Below, piece by piece: positions 12,408 through 14,273 of a stretch of DNA of 14,273 bases. A program made the position numbers and the translations under genes. Under the pieces are notes generated by a model, which was not told the origin of the DNA, searched no databases, and was given only the letters and a program-made list of their open reading frames with translations. The DNA lies in assembly GCA_945788485.1 (NCBI GenBank), contig CALZMB010000027.1:1-14273 (forward strand), given 5' to 3'. Every line of letters starts with the position of its first letter. Position 1 is the first letter of the stretch. This stretch comes from an uncultured bacterium (GTDB lineage: Bacteria; Bacteroidota; Bacteroidia; Bacteroidales; Bacteroidaceae).

Positions 12408-14273
12408 TCATGCTTCCGGTTTCGTCACTATGCCTTTTTTCTTCATCCCATCGACCTTTGCTGTTATGGGCTTTTCAAACCTGATATGTCTGAGGTGTTC
12501 TGTCTCCTCCTCTGCATTTAGGCTGTCGAGGTACGCCTCGTTGAATATGCCGTCGTCTTTGTACGGGTTTACAGTAAAGTAAGCCACTCCGAGCGATGTC
12601 AGGTTCTGGAAGAAGTGTGTGCCCTGCGAGGGGTCGATGCGGTAGTTTGTCAGTCCGCATTCCACGATGATGCGTGCCCCGCTGATTGCAGGCCATTTCA
12701 GCGGCACTCCGAGCCATGCGTCGCTCGACCCCCACCGTCCGGGTCCTACGATGACATATTCCCGCTGTTCTGCGGTCAGTTTTCTGTTCATCCGTTCCAC
12801 TTCCTCTGCGATGGCGGGGTTGAAAGCGGCCGAGTAGTTGGCAGTCTTCACATATACGATGTCCCGTATGTCTGTCATTATGCCGTGTCCTATTGCGCTG
12901 TCCGATTTCAGTATGATGTCCTCCGTGTCCACTTTGTCGAGGTCCTCGTCGAGCATCATCTTGTTATCCACCATAGGCCTTATCTGCAGCAGATGGAACT
13001 CTCCCGTCTTGTTGTCGTTGACATTGGCGGCGAACTCAATCTCCACCGGGCGTTTCATCTCCTTCTCTCCGTAGTGCAGCACGCTTTGCAGAATCTCGGG
13101 CAGCGGCAGCACGCCGTGTTGCATTATTCCGGCAAAGGATATTATCTTTCGCGACGGACCCTCGTAGTATCCCTCTCTAATCACCTGGTCGTAAGCGTCG
13201 TATGTCGATGCGAGCCATTGCAGCACGCCGTCCTTGTCAGCCTGTCTCACAGAGAGGTTGAGCAGGTTGAATCCGTCGTCAGTCTTGAAGTCGAGCTGTG
13301 TCTGCGAGAGGTCGAGTGCGAGGAATCGTGTCTGCGTCTCTCTCAGAGCCATTTCCATCTCGCTCAGTTGCATGATTTTGTGCGGCTGGTAAGGGTCCAC
13401 ACGCAGGTTCACGCCTCCGTCCACGATATATTTCCCCAGTCCGAGGGCAATGTTCACTATGCCGTCTTCCGCTTTCTGGTCGTTGACGGGGTAGTAGTTC
13501 ACCGACCGTGCCACTCCTGAGATATGCGGATAGAATCTTGTGCCGTGTGTCTGTCCCACCACCTCCTGTATGATGACCGCCATTTTCTCCTGGTCGATGA
13601 CATTGCTTGTCGCTGTCATGTATGCTTTCGAATCCTTGTAGAAGACCGAGGCATATACAGCCTTTATGGCGTCTCCGAGCATCTCCAGCCGTCTGTCGGT
13701 GTCTCCGAGCGGCGGTATCATGTATGTGGAATAAATGCCGGCGAATGGCTGGTAGTGCGAGTCCTCCAGTAGCGACGACGAGCGTATTGCGAGCGGTCCT
13801 GGCACGACGGACAGCATCACGCGGCAGTCGTCGGCGAGCCTTGGCGGCAGGTGTGCCTTCAGGAACGCCCGCAGTATTTCCTCATCCGTCTTGTCTGACA
13901 GCGCCACGCCGTACAGGTCGTTCTTCTCCATGAATTCGTCGAAGATGTCGGTGCATAGGACGACGGTCTTCGGTATGCGCACCGGCATGTTCTCGAAGGC
14001 GTTCATGTCCGGGTGGCGTTTTATGATGTTGTCGAGGAAGGCGATGCCGCGTCCCTTGCCGCCCAGCGAACCGTCGCCGATGCGTGCGAAATTGCTGAAG
14101 TTGTCGAAGCGTTCGCGGTGGAAGACCGCCACCACGCCCTGGTTCTTCATGCGCCGGTAGGCTACGATGGCGTTGTATATGATTTCGCGGTGCTTGTCCA
14201 CATCCTGCAGCGACTGCCATGTGATTTTCTTCAGAAACTCCGAGATGGGGAAGAGTGCTCTCGAGCATAGCCA
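12408..14273 (-). CDS. PEP/pyruvate-binding (PPDK N-terminal type) domain protein, 5' end outside window
   Basis: The frame stays open to the right edge, so the start lies beyond the window and 621 C-terminal residues are visible. GTG 14201 is internal, since the residues before it (SRALFPISEFLKKITWQSLQD) are protein-like. Landmarks are IGDGSLGGKGRGIAFL (about 14081-14034), LAIRSSSLLEDSHYQPFAGIYSTY (about 13790-13722), VIIQEVVG, and LLQIRPM (about 12990-12970), which closes the ATP-grasp-like domain of PEP synthase and pyruvate phosphate dikinase. After it comes about 185 residues with GPGRWGSSDAWLGVPLKW and IDPSQGTHFFQN. No TSHAA-type phosphohistidine domain and no PEP-binding TIM barrel follow, so it is not a complete PEP synthase. 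Bacteroidales relatives of this type exist, some annotated as PEP synthase and reported with a receiver-like N-terminus (from memory). The substrate is unknown. It ends at TGA 12408-12410. Confidence 0.85.
   Translation of the reverse strand, partial: WLCSRALFPISEFLKKITWQSLQDVDKHREIIYNAIVAYRRMKNQGVVAVFHRERFDNFSNFARIGDGSLGGKGRGIAFLDNIIKRHPDMNAFENMPVRIPKTVVLCTDIFDEFMEKNDLYGVALSDKTDEEILRAFLKAHLPPRLADDCRVMLSVVPGPLAIRSSSLLEDSHYQPFAGIYSTYMIPPLGDTDRRLEMLGDAIKAVYASVFYKDSKAYMTATSNVIDQEKMAVIIQEVVGQTHGTRFYPHISGVARSVNYYPVNDQKAEDGIVNIALGLGKYIVDGGVNLRVDPYQPHKIMQLSEMEMALRETQTRFLALDLSQTQLDFKTDDGFNLLNLSVRQADKDGVLQWLASTYDAYDQVIREGYYEGPSRKIISFAGIMQHGVLPLPEILQSVLHYGEKEMKRPVEIEFAANVNDNKTGEFHLLQIRPMVDNKMMLDEDLDKVDTEDIILKSDSAIGHGIMTDIRDIVYVKTANYSAAFNPAIAEEVERMNRKLTAEQREYVIVGPGRWGSSDAWLGVPLKWPAISGARIIVECGLTNYRIDPSQGTHFFQNLTSLGVAYFTVNPYKDDGIFNEAYLDSLNAEEETEHLRHIRFEKPITAKVDGMKKKGIVTKPEA

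Noticed and set aside
11736..12521. Plus-strand open frame (261 codons) overlapping the ppiD-like gene, its leader and the end of the next gene
   Set aside because: It crosses two supported genes and a promoter on the other strand and has low-complexity Phe/Ser/Cys content.
12615..13520. Long plus-strand open frame (301 codons) opposite the PEP/pyruvate-binding gene
   Set aside because: It is antisense to a clearly recognised protein, is His/Val/Arg-rich as expected from reverse codons, and has no signal or motif.

Overview
The window looks like a chromosomal segment of a Bacteroidales bacterium, most likely from the Prevotella/Bacteroides side. Three kinds of evidence support this. Several leaders carry promoters of the Bacteroidetes type (TTTG, a 19-20 bp gap, then TAnnTTTG). 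Most starts lack a strong Shine-Dalgarno and follow A-rich leaders. The protein families fit too: an outer-membrane beta-barrel protein with a carboxypeptidase-regulatory-like N-terminal domain, a Bacteroidetes-style PpiD/SurA protein, and a PEP/pyruvate-binding-domain protein without the usual phosphotransfer modules. Species cannot be fixed from the sequence.

Layout. The left half reads rightward. It starts with the 3' end of a Na+/Ca2+ exchanger-family gene (to 274). Next come a secreted Ser/Gly/His-rich protein of unknown function (420-1589) and, 16 bp later, a sodium:solute symporter (1606-3081), probably one transcription unit. A second unit, behind a textbook promoter at 3098-3128, is trxB (thioredoxin reductase), trmD (tRNA m1G37 methyltransferase) and pepT (tripeptidase T), ending in a strong bidirectional hairpin terminator at 6153-6201. 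The right half reads leftward. From right to left it holds the PEP/pyruvate-binding-domain gene (5' end outside the window), a ppiD-like membrane-anchored folding factor, a 975-aa outer-membrane beta-barrel protein, and a small secreted protein made mostly of a 9-residue cysteine/lysine repeat. The two halves converge on the shared terminator.

How the genes relate. trxB, trmD and pepT are housekeeping genes. The ppiD-like, beta-barrel, Ser/Gly-rich and Cys-rich genes encode envelope or secreted products. The part least explained by known families is the Cys-repeat gene at 6249-6662. It has nine 27-bp units with no indels, 24 cysteines in 137 residues, a clean signal peptide and its own promoter. 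It is the best candidate for something undescribed. Secondary points of interest are a 22-bp-spaced direct repeat just upstream of the 420 promoter, an inverted repeat ending six bases before the trmD start, a structured leader before ppiD, and the atypical PEP/pyruvate-binding protein. No tRNA, rRNA, CRISPR array, insertion sequence or phage gene was seen, and no gene-free stretch exceeds 300 bases.
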